64,000 nucleotides of DNA. Source: Stramonita haemastoma. Taxonomy: Eukaryota; Mollusca; Gastropoda; Neogastropoda; Muricidae. The position numbers and the translations under genes were made by a program. This document shows positions 1 to 12,075 of the stretch, one piece after another. Every line of letters starts with the position of its first letter. Position 1 is the stretch's first letter. Location of the stretch: NCBI GenBank assembly GCA_030674155.1, contig CM060318.1, forward strand, positions 69,243,017 through 69,307,016. The letters are read 5' to 3'. The notes under the pieces were generated by a model, which saw only the letters and a list, made by a program, of their open reading frames with translations, was not told the DNA's origin and searched no databases.

Positions 1-455
1 CCGATTCATTATCAAACTGGTGCATTTCCTGGCTTTATCCACATTTGTGTATGCATGTGAAAGTTGAACCACAGCCACCGACATTGAAAGAATGAAAAGG
101 ACAACGGGGATAAGAAGTTTTCGCAAACCTCTTGGTATCTCATACAGAGATCACATAACTGACGAGGAAGTGAAAACCAGAACCATAGGGCCGCTTGAAG
201 ATCTGACTTCTTTTTTTTTTAACTGAATCGTACGGGCAAGGCACAGGAACGTCTGTACTGACCAAGACTGTTCTACAGGGAACAGTACAAGGAGGGAAAC
301 GAAGATACAGGCAGAGAAACGATGTGAAGACAACATCAGAAAACGGACTGGCCTTGAGTGGAACGACATAGTACGGAATACTGAGAACCGTGAGGAGTGG
401 AGGAAGCTGGTTGTAAAATATTCAGTGGTGCCACAACAGTCTCCTGGACCATGGG
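1..455 (+). pseudogene. LINE reverse transcriptase C-terminal remnant
   Basis: Frame-by-frame translation gives pieces typical of the end of a non-LTR retrotransposon ORF2: a YACES-type segment (from a LLYGCESW-like motif) near 50-65, then LGISYRDHITDEEV near 131-170, then KTVLQGTVQGGRR-like residues near 265-300 and an EEWRKLV-type segment near 390-410. The frame breaks repeatedly, and an oligo-T lies at 211-220. It is therefore a dead fragment whose upstream part is cut by the window edge. A related C-terminal piece lies on the - strand at 7765-7885. The exact clade is not resolved. Confidence 0.7.
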
Positions 456-1339
456 GCAGGTGAAGGTGAAGGACAGGTAGAGAGAGGTACAGGCATTGAT
501 CAGTCAGAACAAAACGTCTCTCTCCCTGCTCCTCGTTCCTCAGTATCTCTTAGTCTTCTCTGTCTTGTATTGATTGGTCTGTATGCTAGGTGAAGCACTA
601 TCGACAGAAAAACGATGTGTATACATTGTATCTAATTGTGTAGGAGGGTGCGGGGCGGCCGAATGGTTAGAACGTCGAAGTGGGGATCTGACGGTACCTT
701 CTTCATTGTCGAACGCTCAGACAGCAGCTATTGTCTGTCATATGAGCAAAAACGCGTTGCACTGCTGTTAAGCGCCTGACAAGTCAGGCCCAGCGCATCC
801 GACTTAGGCGTGGGAGAGAATCGCTATCTTTTAAGTCTTTCCGGGGGGAAAAAAGAAAGGAGAATGGACCAAGAAGGCTGAAAATAGACAAGAAGGGGGT
901 CCGGGTGACAGTAAGAAAAGGAACAAGGCAGTAACAAAGAGAGGGATAGAAAAGAGGGAATTCCTTGGACAATTTCCAGAAGGTGGGGATGCTATTCATA
1001 CTGACAGACCCACACCAGGGAGTGATGGTATCTGAGGACGCTGGTTCGAATTTCCACTGAGGTGCCCGCTGGAGAGCATTTTTTTAAGTGAGCATTGGTG
1101 CTAAATCAACCCTCGCTAAAGTTCTTCAGATGAGATAATAAGCCAAGGTCCTGCATTTGAGGACATGTAGTTCCCACGTGGTGATGGGGGGGGGGGGGGG
1201 GCTATATCAGTACAAATAGCATTCCCACCTTCTATAAATTCTGTGCTATGACTTCCATCTTTTCTATCCCTGAAACAGGTTTCAACATGTGTGCCAGATG
1301 TTCTGCACGCTTTTGCACATGACACCTCGGTGGTTTATA

Positions 1340-1654
<315 letters not shown>

Positions 1655-1668
1655 GAAAAGTCAGATCG

Positions 1669-1775
1669 TCAAGTCAAGTCAAATCAAATTCTTTTACTTC
1701 GAGGATAAAGAATAAGCACTTATGTGTTTTATTTACATCTAGCCCCCGCCCTTATCAGGGATAAGATTAAGATAA
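1669..1775 (-). repeat. 3' tail of SINE/LINE family B
   Basis: Read on the - strand this ends in GGATGTAAA..., a TTATCCTCGA-like stretch and AAAAGAATTTGATTTGA. The same tail is seen at 9850-9940, 17170-17315, 34955-35035 and 57395-57475. It directly abuts the (GA)n tract at 1531-1645. Confidence 0.7.
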
Positions 1776-2900
1776 AGAGAGACAGACAGACAACCAGACA
1801 GACAGACAGAGACAGAGAATGAGCGAGAGTAACACAGACACATGCAGACCGACAGAGGCTGAGACATATACATAGTATAACAAAAACAGAGACAGCCAGA
1901 CAGGGATCCAAAAGCACTAGCTACATCTAGCATCCTTGGTCCACAGTACTTCCGCGCTAATTTTCCTTCAGTGCATGAAGATGGATGGTGATGGGGTGGA
2001 TAAGGAGCGGGAGTACAGTAGCAGATTGGACATGATGGATGCTGTCAGCTACATCAGTGAGCCTCAAAGGAAATTCAGCTGCTGCAAAAAAGAGGGACAT
2101 TTTTTAATCGTACAGATGGCCTTGACCAATTGACGCCTTTATCGCAGTCACTGAATCGAATTGAGCTGATGCACGTTCAGTCTCTTCAAGCTTGGCTACC
2201 CTGGGAGGCAGCAGAACCAGAAGGAAATATTGTGTAGACGGGAAGACAGATGAGGGGAGGGGACGTGTCAACACGTAGAAAGCAGTGTACAAGTAAGAGC
2301 TGGAGAAAACGAAAAGGCCTGAAGTCCATATGCGGCTACCTTAATGGTGGGGCAAAAGCGGTTGCATACACAAATTCTCACAATTAGTGAACCTCATTGC
2401 TTTATCTGGGGAACAAAAAAACCGAAATCTGGGGGGATAATGGCAATGAAGTATTTTTCCTCAAAAAATCATGTTTTGTATACTTGGTCTTTGCTCCAGA
2501 TTAGGCAGTGAGGGGTTATCGTGGGTTGTTTTTTTTCATTTACGATATTTTCGTAGATTTTTGTTTATAAAGTCCAGTTGTTGTTTTTTTTCCCTTTTCC
2601 TTCACTGAGTGTTTGCGCTTTGTGTATTTAGTCAAGAGACTTGTTCTCCAAATGCACAGACTAGACTATACCATACCAAGACAGACGTGGTGTGTGTGGT
2701 GGGTGTGTTGATATGGAAAACCCTCTTCAGTTACCAGCCAGAAGACTGTCCCCAAGCCTGAGGGGAGTTTCAGATTCGCCGGCAAGTTATGGCGCCACTG
2801 ACAGAGAGTGGGCCCCTGGGGGAAGAGGAAGAGAGCTGGATGAAACAAACGGTCAAGCGGCAGAAATGAGTGGCAAAAGGCGAAGAGGATTGTGTGTTCT
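1776..2900. other. no supported gene
   Basis: There is a GACA/GA-rich stretch to about 1915. After that comes ordinary-looking sequence with short open frames (for example 1936-2133 and 2692-2904), none of which shows a recognisable domain, splice context or codon pattern that I can defend. Confidence 0.5.
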
Positions 2901-3031
2901 TTAGTTTAACGTCTATTCACATTAAGTGATTTTAGAAAAAAAAAGAAAAAAACCCTGAACAAGAAAAATTGAACAATGGCTGAAACCAATGCCAGATAAC
3001 AAAGTTAAAATATAAAGCTAACTTTAACAAA

Positions 3032-3400
3032 CTATAAATACTGAATTATCGGACTTCTTATTAGTGCTAACACAATGTCCAACAAACACGATGGTTCAGA
3101 CAACAACTGGTCCAGTGATAGATTAGGCACAACAGGTAAAAGTGATTTTAGATATCCACAAAGAAGAATATGACTATTCGTTATCTTATCACCACAAATA
3201 CAGTTTACATCCTTTGAGTATTTCGTCTTGAAGGCATTTAGTTTAAATCTGTACATGAGGGATAACACATTTCTGCGATTGTACCAACCACATACTTTGT
3301 CAGAAGTTAAGATATTTCGAAAATTTATCATATTATTTGTATTTGAAGAGGATTGTGCAGTTATCTATACACGGTATACCTCTCACGATGTTCACGCCGA
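3032..3400 (-). pseudogene. Jockey/I-like LINE C-terminal fragment
   Basis: The - strand encodes about 99 residues ending ...SPIIQYL-stop. It has the segment YRFKLNAFKTKYSKD followed by a CICGDKIT...SHILLC cysteine/histidine cluster. The same C-terminal design is found downstream of an RNase H motif at 29.5-30.6 kb (YRFKLNAFRSKFSK, CICGETVTN, SPNIRYL-stop), so both are copies of one LINE family. This copy is 5'-truncated; an A-rich stretch near 2935-2950 lies beyond its 3' end on the - strand. Confidence 0.65.
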
Positions 3401-3811
3401 AGTCAGATACGCTGAGTCTAATTTGTCAGGTCCTTAACGGCAACGCAACGTATTGATTATTCGCTCATATGACAGACACCAATACTTGCTGTCTGTTAGC
3501 TTTCGACGAAGAAGAAGACTCGCAATATTCATGCACATGGTCACCAGAGGGGTAAGACAATCTAAATACTATGATTCTGCGAAGTTTGGAATGTACCTGC
3601 CTTAGTGGTGCGCAAAAGCAGATACAAACGCAAAAAATTTCACCTGTGGTAAAGCTCTAGCGGAAAATCATGATCATGATCAGTCCTTCCTACTCACAGT
3701 TTGGGTTTTTAAGTCTGTTTTCTGTATGTACTTCAAAACCAAGTGCGCAGTACTAGATCTACATTGATTTTACTCCTTTTTGGGTTTTTTTTACTCGTAT
3801 TGAGCTCTGAG

Positions 3812-4113
3812 GGGACGGGATAGCTCAGTGGTCAGAGCGCTCGCTTTCCCCAAGCTAAGGTTAAGCAGTATCGAGCGTGGTTACGAATAGGATGGGTGAC
3901 CGTTTGCGCGCCTTGGCTTCAGTACAGTCCCCCAGTTCACCCAGCTGTAAATGGGTACCTGCCCTCTCAAGGGTCAGGGAGGGTAAAGCAGAGAGGGAGA
4001 GGAGATGGGCGACGAAATCAATATGCTGGCCCTAGAGAAGCTGAGGTCTCTGACGCCTCGCTCCCCTTCGACCATACAGATTACGAGACACCTTTACCTT
4101 TACCTTACCTTTA
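3812..4113 (+). mobile_element. SINE family A (tRNA/5S-like chimera), copy 1
   Basis: The head GGGACGGGATAGCTCAGTGG (3812-3831) resembles the 5' half of a tRNA with an A box. Around 3856-3903 a TTAAGCAG...GGATGGGTGACCG stretch resembles the box A to box C region of 5S rRNA. The body holds CACCCAGCTGTAAATGGGTA, a core shared with SINE family C, and the tail is (TTTACC)n. Flanking direct repeats GAGCTCTGAGG (3802-3812 and 4114-4124) are target-site duplications (the last G overlaps the first base of the element), which fixes the ends. Confidence 0.9.
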
Positions 4114-4120
4114 GAGCTCT

Positions 4121-4900
4121 GAGGCTCACCAATGGTGAGATTTTTGCGTTTGCGACTGCCACCACCACCCCTCCACCCCACCCACCCCACCCCCCACCCC
4201 ACACACACACACCATTTAGGTAGCGGCACTCCGACTTTGGGGAACTCCTTGCGTTCAAAGTAGGCCAAGATCTTCATGACAGCATCAGTCACTCTGAACA
4301 TGGCATCTTGTTGCTTGTTTTAAACAAGATTCAGTGCCATTACTGTTATTATCATTATCATCATCGTCATTTTTGTTTTTATTTTTTCATTATTATTATT
4401 ATCATTGGTGGTGGTGGTGGTTTGGGTGGTGGTGGTGTTTATCATTATAATCGTCATCATCAATATTATTACTATCATCATGATTATAGCTCTTACCTCC
4501 ATGGGAACACTCTAGAACAACGCTACCTTGCTTTCTAGTTTTCCGGCAACATCACCACTCTTGCGGCGAGGTGAAACGAAAACAAAACACAAACAACAAC
4601 ACGCTCCTAACCAACACACCTCGCACGATCCTAGCCCACCTGGCGTGTAGGATACAATCCCCTGATGAGCTCCCCTTGGTCATCTTGACCTACCTGGCAG
4701 AAACCATCCGTCTCCAGGTAGCTGGGTGCATGCTGGGTATGTTCATGTCCTCCTTCCTACCTGCCACAGCTGGAGCACACTGCCACAAAAAGCGGATGGC
4801 ATTGTTGTGGGGAGGGGGGGGGGTGTGTGCGTTTTGGTGTGTGTGTGTTGTTTGTTTTTTTTTTGGGGGGGGGTTTGTTTGTTTGTTGTTGTTGTTGTTG
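4121..4900. other. low-complexity stretch, no gene
   Basis: A C-rich/ACAC tract lies at 4165-4215. ATT/GGT triplet-rich sequence covers 4330-4490, and G and GTT runs fill 4805-4920. A 335-base open frame at 4571-4906 runs mostly through these tracts and shows no domain. Confidence 0.6.
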
Positions 4901-5024
4901 TTTTGATGGGGGGGGGGGTTCCGCGGCTAAAGTTCTAAGGTTCACCAACCGTTAGATTTTTGTGCATGTGATCGTTTTTAACCACCATTAAGGTAGCCGC
5001 ATTTCGGCTTCGAGGATAAATCGG

Positions 5025-5250
5025 TTTGAACGTTTACACAAAATGTTCTACATGCGTTCGCACACGAGACCTCGATTTCTTTTCCTATCTAAAGAACTTC
5101 CAGGGGGGTGATGTAAGCATCAGTGTTAACTCCATGAAAAAAAAAACTTTTAAACAAACATTTTAGCAGGGATTCGAACCCACGCTCTCACTTATCCCCA
5201 GACGACGAGTAAGGCTCTGTAACTACCAAGCTATATCTATCTCACGTTCC
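5025..5250 (-). mobile_element. tRNA-like SINE fragment (family B-like)
   Basis: On the - strand the sequence has a tRNA-like profile: TAGCTTGGTAGTTACAGAGC (A-box half) and GTGGGTTCGAATCCC (B box), followed by a degenerate body with a family B-like GTTAAC segment. The high divergence suggests an old insertion. Confidence 0.55.
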
Positions 5251-5529
5251 CCCCTCTTACATAATCATAAGGATTCAAAAAGAAGAGAAACCAGACAAAG
5301 GCCCGGCGAAAATAGATGCAAAACCAACACAGTGACAGAGACAGTAAGCGGAGAGATGTAACGCGAGTGCCACACGAGTGCAGGAATATTCTTCGTCTGT
5401 GTTCATTGCTTCATGCTGTCCTCTGACTGACTGTATGGAGAGTGATATACTGCATAAACAAAGGGGAATAAGCATATCACAGCAAAACCAAGGAAATGAG
5501 TGGGGAAGGGTGGAGGGTAAGAAAGAAAA

Positions 5530-5614
5530 AAGACAGACAGACAGACAGAAAGGATGATAAAAAGAAACAAGAAAAGGAGACAAGAAAGAAAGAAGGAAGA
5601 CAAGACAGAAAGAA

Positions 5615-5669
<55 letters not shown>

Positions 5670-5678
5670 AAGAAAGAA

Positions 5679-5710
<32 letters not shown>

Positions 5711-5800
5711 AGAAAGAAAGGAAGGAAAAAAAGAAAAGAAAGTATAGTTGGAAGAAAAGAAAGAAAGAGACAGAGATGTAGAGAGAAGGGAGGAGATATG
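5530..5800 (+). repeat. (GACA)n then (GAAA)n purine microsatellites
   Basis: A clean GACA run covers about 5613-5668 and GAAA-rich sequence follows to about 5800. The opposite-strand long open frame (5275-5904) is the repeat read as S/L/F/C-rich peptide. Confidence 0.9.
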
Positions 5801-6019
5801 GATGAGAACGTGACAGACAGAATTATAAAAAGACACAAACATAAACAGCAGAAAATGGGAGAGACTGAAAGGGGAGAAAAAGAGCCACCCACACCCACCC
5901 ACACCGCTTAGGCGGAAGGAGAGAGATAAGACACAGAAACAGAGACTGGACGGGAGAGACAGAGAAACAGGCAGACAGGCAGAAAGACACGGAGGAAAAT
6001 TCTACATTCATAGTTGTTT

Positions 6020-6750
6020 ATTTTCAAAGAAAATATATACCTGACAAAAATCAATCTACTCGCAATATATTTGTGTAAGTTTTTAAAACTCCACCGATGT
6101 AAACAAACACCAAAAAATAAATCGAATGACAAAATGTGAAGAATGACTGCTGCGTAAGCCTGGGTCATTTTTCCTCGAAGCAACAACAACAACAACAACA
6201 AAAACACCTGTAAGTTCTTGCTGAAAACAGAACGCTTTTTACATGTTAAAGAAACGTGGACACCAGTAAAATACGTTTGGGTGTCAGGCTACTGCGACAT
6301 GTCATCTTAATTCTCAAAGCCCGAGACAATTGTGGAATCATTCATTCAAGGCTGTCAAATGAAATTATTGTTTTTTTAATTATCAGAATATAAAACTACG
6401 TTAAAGGCTTGCTCTTGAAGCTTTTTGTTTACAAGATGTTTAGTTGGAAAGAAACACACTGTATATGAATTCATTTGGAGTAGCAACATGCTAATTGCTT
6501 GTAGTGTATTCCATCAAAAAAATGAAATTGTTACTTGGTATCTGAAAACAACGCATCATTATCACAACAAAACAGTCCTTTGAAACAAGTGTAAAAGATA
6601 AACCAAAGACAGTATTTTTTTAAACATGCACCCATCGTACGTGTAAAAATTTTGAAACCACATAATTTGCATATCAATTGTACATGTTTTTAAGTCGGAA
6701 GAAAAAGAATTCTAAAAAAAACACGCTAACCTTAATACTTTTATGTAAAT
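6020..6750. other. AT-rich unique sequence, no gene
   Basis: I see no domain, RNA gene or repeat match to the rest of the window here. Confidence 0.4.
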
Positions 6751-6753
6751 TAG

Positions 6754-6972
<219 letters not shown>

Positions 6973-7042
6973 TATATTAAATAATATTAAAATACTATAG
7001 ATGGTATGAACACATTTCGCCCATGCGCATTAAAATGACATA

Positions 7043-7443
7043 TGTGACGCTCCACCACGAAATGAGTCGCTTAGCACATTACCCAATTTTGCGCTAGAGC
7101 TATTAAAGACAGGTGGGGTCAAGTTGTCCATTTTGAGATTTTGATTGATTATTAAACGATATCCATTATTCTACCTTGTGATGAAATACAAGGCATTTTT
7201 TTTTTTATCCGTTTGCTTTTAAATGTGTTTTGAAAATATCCAAGCCCTCATTCTGACAATCTGTTAAGAAAATAAACTCACCCGTTTCTTATTTTGTCAC
7301 ATCATGTAGTTTGTCGTTTCAATTTGTAACAACCTTTTAATAGAATTGTCCGATTTTCAATCTGTTCCTGTTATTGCAGATTAAAAGCATGTCAATGACT
7401 AAAAATTGACCTCTGGTGCAATGCGATGTGGTGGAGCGTCACG
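7043..7443 (+). mobile_element. MITE with TGTGACGCTCCACCAC termini, copy 1
   Basis: The left end TGTGACGCTCCACCACG and the right end GTGGTGGAGCGTCACG are terminal inverted repeats. TA sits on both sides (7041-7042 and 7444-7445), as expected for a Tc1/mariner-type insertion. There is no coding capacity. An antisense diverged copy lies at 46940-47349 and a partial one ends near 54799. Confidence 0.8.
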
Positions 7444-7480
7444 TATTTAAGTCCGACCATCCTGTTATTTTTTTTCTGAG

Positions 7481-7505
7481 ACAGACAGACAGACAGACAG
7501 ACACC

Positions 7506-7548
<43 letters not shown>
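7481..7548 (+). repeat. (GACA)n-(CA)n microsatellite
   Basis: Four-base GACA units run to about 7504 and then pure CA to 7548. Confidence 0.9.
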
Positions 7549-7550
<2 letters not shown>

Positions 7551-7764
7551 TGAGACAGAGAATAACTCTTTTGCTGCTGAGATTTCCCCATAGTTCTGAG
7601 CAGCTCTCTAATCCGATACCAACAGGCAGTGGTCTGAATGAAGCTTTAAACCCTGAATAGCACGGCCCTATTTGCCACGATAAAACAGTTATCAGGCGGT
7701 TTCCTTCCTCAGAAAGACTCTGATTCATAGAAAAAATATGCGCGGATAAACATCATCAATTCAC

Positions 7765-7885
7765 CTTCACCTTCACCTGTCCCGTAGTTCCACGGACCAT
7801 GGAGGCACTACTGAAGATTTTGCAACCAGCTTCCTCCACTCCCCACGGTCCTCCGCCCTCCGTAGCAGATCGCTTCCCCAAGGCC
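7765..7885 (-). pseudogene. LINE reverse transcriptase C-terminal fragment
   Basis: On the - strand the sequence gives WTGL...LRRAEDREEWRKLVAKSSVV across shifted frames. This is the same C-terminal signature as at 385-430 and also ends in a GGTGAAGGTGAA-type tail. Only the last ~40 residues remain. Confidence 0.55.
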
Positions 7886-8274
7886 TGTCCACTCTCTATA
7901 TTGTCTTCATCAATTAAGTAGGAGTATAAAAAAAAATTAATGATTGATAGTTTTGATGCCAACAGAAAAAATAGGCGAAAAGACATAGAAGTATGATCCG
8001 TTACACGTGACATGTTAAAACCAAAAGAAGAAAAAAACACTTCGTCAGCTTTTGATGTAAGTAAAGTGTCAAGGCCTGTATCAAAATGTTGTTATGCTTT
8101 AAAATGTTATGTCGAGATTGTCTTCACATGAAAAGCTCTTAGCGTAACAACCTGTACTTTCATCGAAGGAGAAAGAAATCCTTTGGATATGGAATTATCT
8201 CCCTGTATTAAGAGGCGCTAAAAACAAAAAATTTTTTTAAAAAGCAGCCAGTATTTACGTATGAAATCACAGTG

Positions 8275-8470
8275 ATAACCAGGTGGTGTTGTTGTTGTGT
8301 GTTCCCCAGTTTAACACTCTGGGGGTCACCCAGAACGTGCACTCTGACTCACTCATCCCACTGGGAATCACTGTGAGATTGAAATCGTACACTAAATGAG
8401 AAGTTTGGTGTAAGACTGTTTTCAAGTACCTCGCCATATAGGCAGCCATATTCCGACTTCAGAGGAATAA
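8275..8470 (-). repeat. interspersed repeat F, copy 1
   Basis: The order GTGTTCCCCAG, GGTCACCCAGAACGTGCACT, CTCACTCATCC, AATGAGAAGTTTG, GCTGTTTTCAAG-like text recurs at 36110-36260. A weaker copy is at 20848-20995 and a fragment at 41150-41225. It is an interspersed repeat of unknown class; the strand is arbitrary. Confidence 0.6.
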
Positions 8471-8544
8471 CCAGGTGTGATGGGTAAGACAACGTATATA
8501 TTTTGCGTTATCTTCAAACTGTTAAGCTGGGAACGATACGGGGA

Positions 8545-8792
8545 AGGTGGCAGGACGGTAGACGTCACCTGCCTAACAAGTAAACTGTGGGGTTCTGTGC
8601 TCGAGTCCCAGCCTCGCCCTTTCTTCCCAATTTGACGAGAAAATCGAAAATCGAACTGAATGTCAAAGTCATTCGGAAAAACTATAAACCGAGTCCCCCT
8701 GAGGGAATGCACGCAGAACATCTTGCGCACATATTAAAATCCAGTTCCGCCTTTCGAAAGAGTAGGCCATTTCATGTCGGTAGGAACTGGTG
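8545..8792 (+). mobile_element. SINE family B copy
   Basis: A diverged tRNA-like head (TGTGCTCGAGTCCCAGCCT resembles a B box near 8597-8615) is followed by the family B body ...GCACGCAGAACATCTTGCGC... and GAGTAGGCCATTTCATGTCG. The same body is clear at 35190-35285 and 57270-57360. Confidence 0.7.
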
Positions 8793-9008
8793 ACCATTTT
8801 TTTTTAAAACGCATGCACACATATGTCGTGTTTAGACACCATCCCTGAAGTCAGAATGTGGCTATCTAAATGGGGGCGGGGGTGAGACGCCGCAAATGCA
8901 AAAATCTCACCATTAGTAAATCTTGGAGTTCTAGCCGAGGAACAAGAAAAAAAGCTAGGGGCGCTCAACAACGACACAACAACAATATTTATCATTCAAA
9001 ATTGGTAA

Positions 9009-9298
9009 AAGGTAAAACAGGGAAAGGTGTCTCATAACCTATGTGGTCGATGGAGAGCGAGGCATCAGAGACCTCAGCTTCTCTAGGGGCTAGTATATTG
9101 AGAGCGGTGCCCATCTCCTCTCCCTTGCTGCTTTACCTTCCCTGACACTAAACAGAACAGGTACCCATTTACAGCTGGGTGAACTGGTGGGACTGTACTG
9201 TAGCCAAGGCGCGCAAATAGTCACCCATCCATTGGTAACCACGCTCGATACTGCTCAACCTTAGCTTGGGGGAATAGACCTGACGACTAAGCTATAAT
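9009..9298 (-). mobile_element. SINE family A, copy 2
   Basis: Reverse complement of the 3812 element, with the same tail (TTTACC-like), GAGGTCTCTGATGCCTCGCT segment, CACCCAGCTGTAAATGGGTA core and 5S-like GGATGGGTGACTATTTGCGC. Target-site duplications AAATTGGTAA lie at 8999-9008 and 9299-9308. The tRNA-like head at the right end is degraded. Confidence 0.88.
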
Positions 9299-9473
9299 AA
9301 ATTGGTAACGCTTCTTATTTCATGAAAAACCAAATTGTTACGTATTGAAATGATTTGTTTCATTACCCATCATTAAACAATTACTAGTCTTTTCACTCCA
9401 GAGACACATCCATTATCATACAACTGACGAAAAGCTTTGCTCATTGTCATCTTCCATATCTTTCTTGTTTAAG

Positions 9474-9474
<1 letters not shown>

Positions 9475-9522
<48 letters not shown>

Positions 9523-9660
9523 CTCTCCTCTCTCTCTCTCATCTCTCTCTCTCTCATCTCTCTCTCTCTCTCTCTTTGTTTGTTTGAGTTTTTGTTTTGG
9601 TTTTTTTTGTTTGTTTTGTTTGTTTATTTGTTTGTTTGTTTGTTTGTTCTGGGGGGGTTT
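9475..9660 (+). repeat. (CT)n and (TTTG)n tracts
   Basis: CT-rich repeat with small interruptions covers 9475-9575, then TTTG units and a G run extend to about 9657. Confidence 0.9.
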
Positions 9661-9849
9661 TTCGTTTCTTTTCTTCTTCTTTAATAATCCAAATTATTTT
9701 ATTGTGACTTCGATTTTCTCTTCTGAATGAATGCCCCTTTCTCACCTTATTATATGTAGTGTACTGTCGCATTTCTCTTACCTTATTATATGCAGTGTAC
9801 TTATTTCTGTATGTTGTTTGGTACTGCGTATAGTTTTATTGTTTAATAT

Positions 9850-9940
9850 CTTTTATTTTGATGTTATCCCTGAAAGGCGGGACTGGATGTAAAAAAGCAC
9901 ATGTGTGCTTATCTATTATCCTCGAATAAAAGAATTTCCT
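9850..9940 (+). repeat. 3' tail of SINE family B
   Basis: The text TTATCCCTGAAAGGCGGGAC, TGGATGTAAAAAAGCACATG, TTATCCTCGAATAAAAGAAT is nearly identical to 17180-17253, and both run straight into (CT)n. Confidence 0.75.
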
Positions 9941-9965
9941 CTCTCTCTCTCTCTCTCTCTTCTCT

Positions 9966-10044
<79 letters not shown>

Positions 10045-10073
10045 CCCCACACACACACACACATTCAAACGCA

Positions 10074-10156
<83 letters not shown>
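9940..10156 (+). repeat. (CT)n-(CA)n compound microsatellite
   Basis: CT units cover 9940-10008 and CA units cover 10011-10155, with short ACCCC and TTCAAACG interruptions. Confidence 0.95.
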
Positions 10157-10229
10157 TAGGAGAGTGCATGGGATTTCTATTTGCGTTTAGAGTTAAAAAG
10201 AAGAGACATGGATAGAATGAAAGTAGAAG

Positions 10230-10400
10230 ACGGAAGACAGACAAACAGACAGAGGCAGAAAGATACAGAGACAGACAGACAGGCAGAAATATAACACATA
10301 GAAACAGCCATAAACATAGAAAGAGACAGAGACAGACGAGTACAGAGATAGACCTGGCCAACCAGCTAGCCATCCAACCAACCAACCAACCAATCAACCA
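10230..10400 (+). repeat. GACA/CCAA-rich simple sequence
   Basis: Imperfect AGACAG and CCAACCAA units lead into the next CA tract. The long - strand frame over 10077-10820 is an artefact of these repeats. Confidence 0.8.
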
Positions 10401-10405
10401 ACCTA

Positions 10406-10656
<251 letters not shown>

Positions 10657-11215
10657 CACACACCAAAAACAGAAACCACACAAGGGGAGGAAAAAGTAAG
10701 GTAAGAAAGAAGACAGACAGACAGACAGAAAGAAAGAAAGCAGAAGACAAGCCAAAAGAGCGAAGACAGAAAGAAAGACAGAGAGAAAGAAAGAAAGAAA
10801 ACGGGAGTTTCTATTTTCAAGTCCGGGAGGTCAATCTCTCATTTCCAAGCTGACGAAGGACGATGGGCAGCAAATTAAGACTTGTTCAAACTTCATTGCT
10901 TGTTCCGCGCATGTAGCCAATCGGCTCTCCAAGCCCCCAACACTGGACTGAACGTGCATTTGGCCCTTATTACATTGACACAAGTGTTTCTTCTTTTCGT
11001 CCTCTTCTCCTTCTCTTTCTGCCTTTCTTTCTTCCTTTTTTTTTTTTTATTATTTTTTTTTAAGCCTTGTGTTCCTCCCCCTTCGTCATCTGCTGGTTGT
11101 TGTTGATGATGCTGATGTCTTGGTTAGGCCGTGTGTGTTGTTTCTGAGAGGATGGTGTTTTGTTGTGAGGCAGGGGTTGGGGGGTGAGTGGGGAGGGGTG
11201 GGGGGAGAAAGGAGG

Positions 11216-11219
<4 letters not shown>

Positions 11220-11263
<44 letters not shown>

Positions 11264-11562
11264 GTGTGGTGTGTGTGTGTGTGTGTTTGTGAAAGTCAAA
11301 TTTTTATTTCTAGATGGTGTGTGGGGGGGGGGGGGGGGGGTGGATGGGTGTGTGTGTGTGTGTGTGTATGTGTGGGTGGGTGGGGTGTGGGTGTGTGTGT
11401 GTGTGGTGTGTGTGTGGTGTGTGTGTGTGTATGTGTGTGTGAAAGTCAAAGTCAAAGTCAAAGTCAGTCAAACTTTTATTTCTAGATTTGTGTGTATGTG
11501 TGAGTGTGTGTGTGTGAGAAAGTCAAAGTTAAACTTTTATTTCTAGATGGTGTGTGTGTGTG

Positions 11563-11630
<68 letters not shown>

Positions 11631-11632
11631 TT
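11220..11632 (+). repeat. array of three retroelement-tail modules alternating with (GT)n
   Basis: The module GAAAGTCAAA...TTTTTATTTCTAGAT occurs at 11289-11316, 11440-11487 (with four AAGTCA units) and 11517-11548. Each copy is separated by GT-rich microsatellite, and the last is followed by (GT)n to 11631. The module resembles a retroelement 3' end with an (AAAGTC)n tail. Confidence 0.85.
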
Positions 11633-12075
11633 AGTCAAATGAACCATCTGTCGTTTTTTGTTGGTTCTCCTGATTGTTATTTTGTGTTTTGTTATTTTTG
11701 TTTTGTTGTTTTTGTTTTTTGTTGTTGATTTGTTTGTTTGTGGGGAGGGTGTTGCTTTTTTCTCCTCTTTTCATCCATATTATTTCAAAAGAAGTTTTTT
11801 TAACCCACCCCCTTACCCAGAATGAAAATAGGGGTTGCAGTTCAGACCCAAAAAGTGGCATGGCGCTGACCAAAGCAGCCCTATCTTAAACACACATTGT
11901 CTAAGCCATGGGACACCAACCATCTGTTAGCTAAATAAACTGCAAAGCAACCTCATGTTGGTGAAACCAATGACAAGCTAACTACATAGTATATCAATCA
12001 TAAATCTACTATAAATTGTCGGAACTGGCTGTTAATCAACCATGTACTTGCAAACTGACGCTAAACTTACATTTA
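11633..12075. other. no supported gene
   Basis: A T/G-rich stretch runs to about 11790, then unique sequence leads into the minisatellite. Nothing recognisable is present. Confidence 0.4.

Noticed and set aside
3856..3903. 5S rRNA gene fragment as an independent gene
   Set aside because: Only the internal promoter region is similar, and it is embedded in a repeated SINE with its own TSD.
4571..4906. 111-aa ORF as a gene
   Set aside because: The second half runs through G and GTT runs, and the first half shows no domain or splice context.
5275..5904. 209-aa - strand ORF
   Set aside because: It is the reverse of GACA/GAAA microsatellites (S, F, L, C only), with no domain or codon signal.
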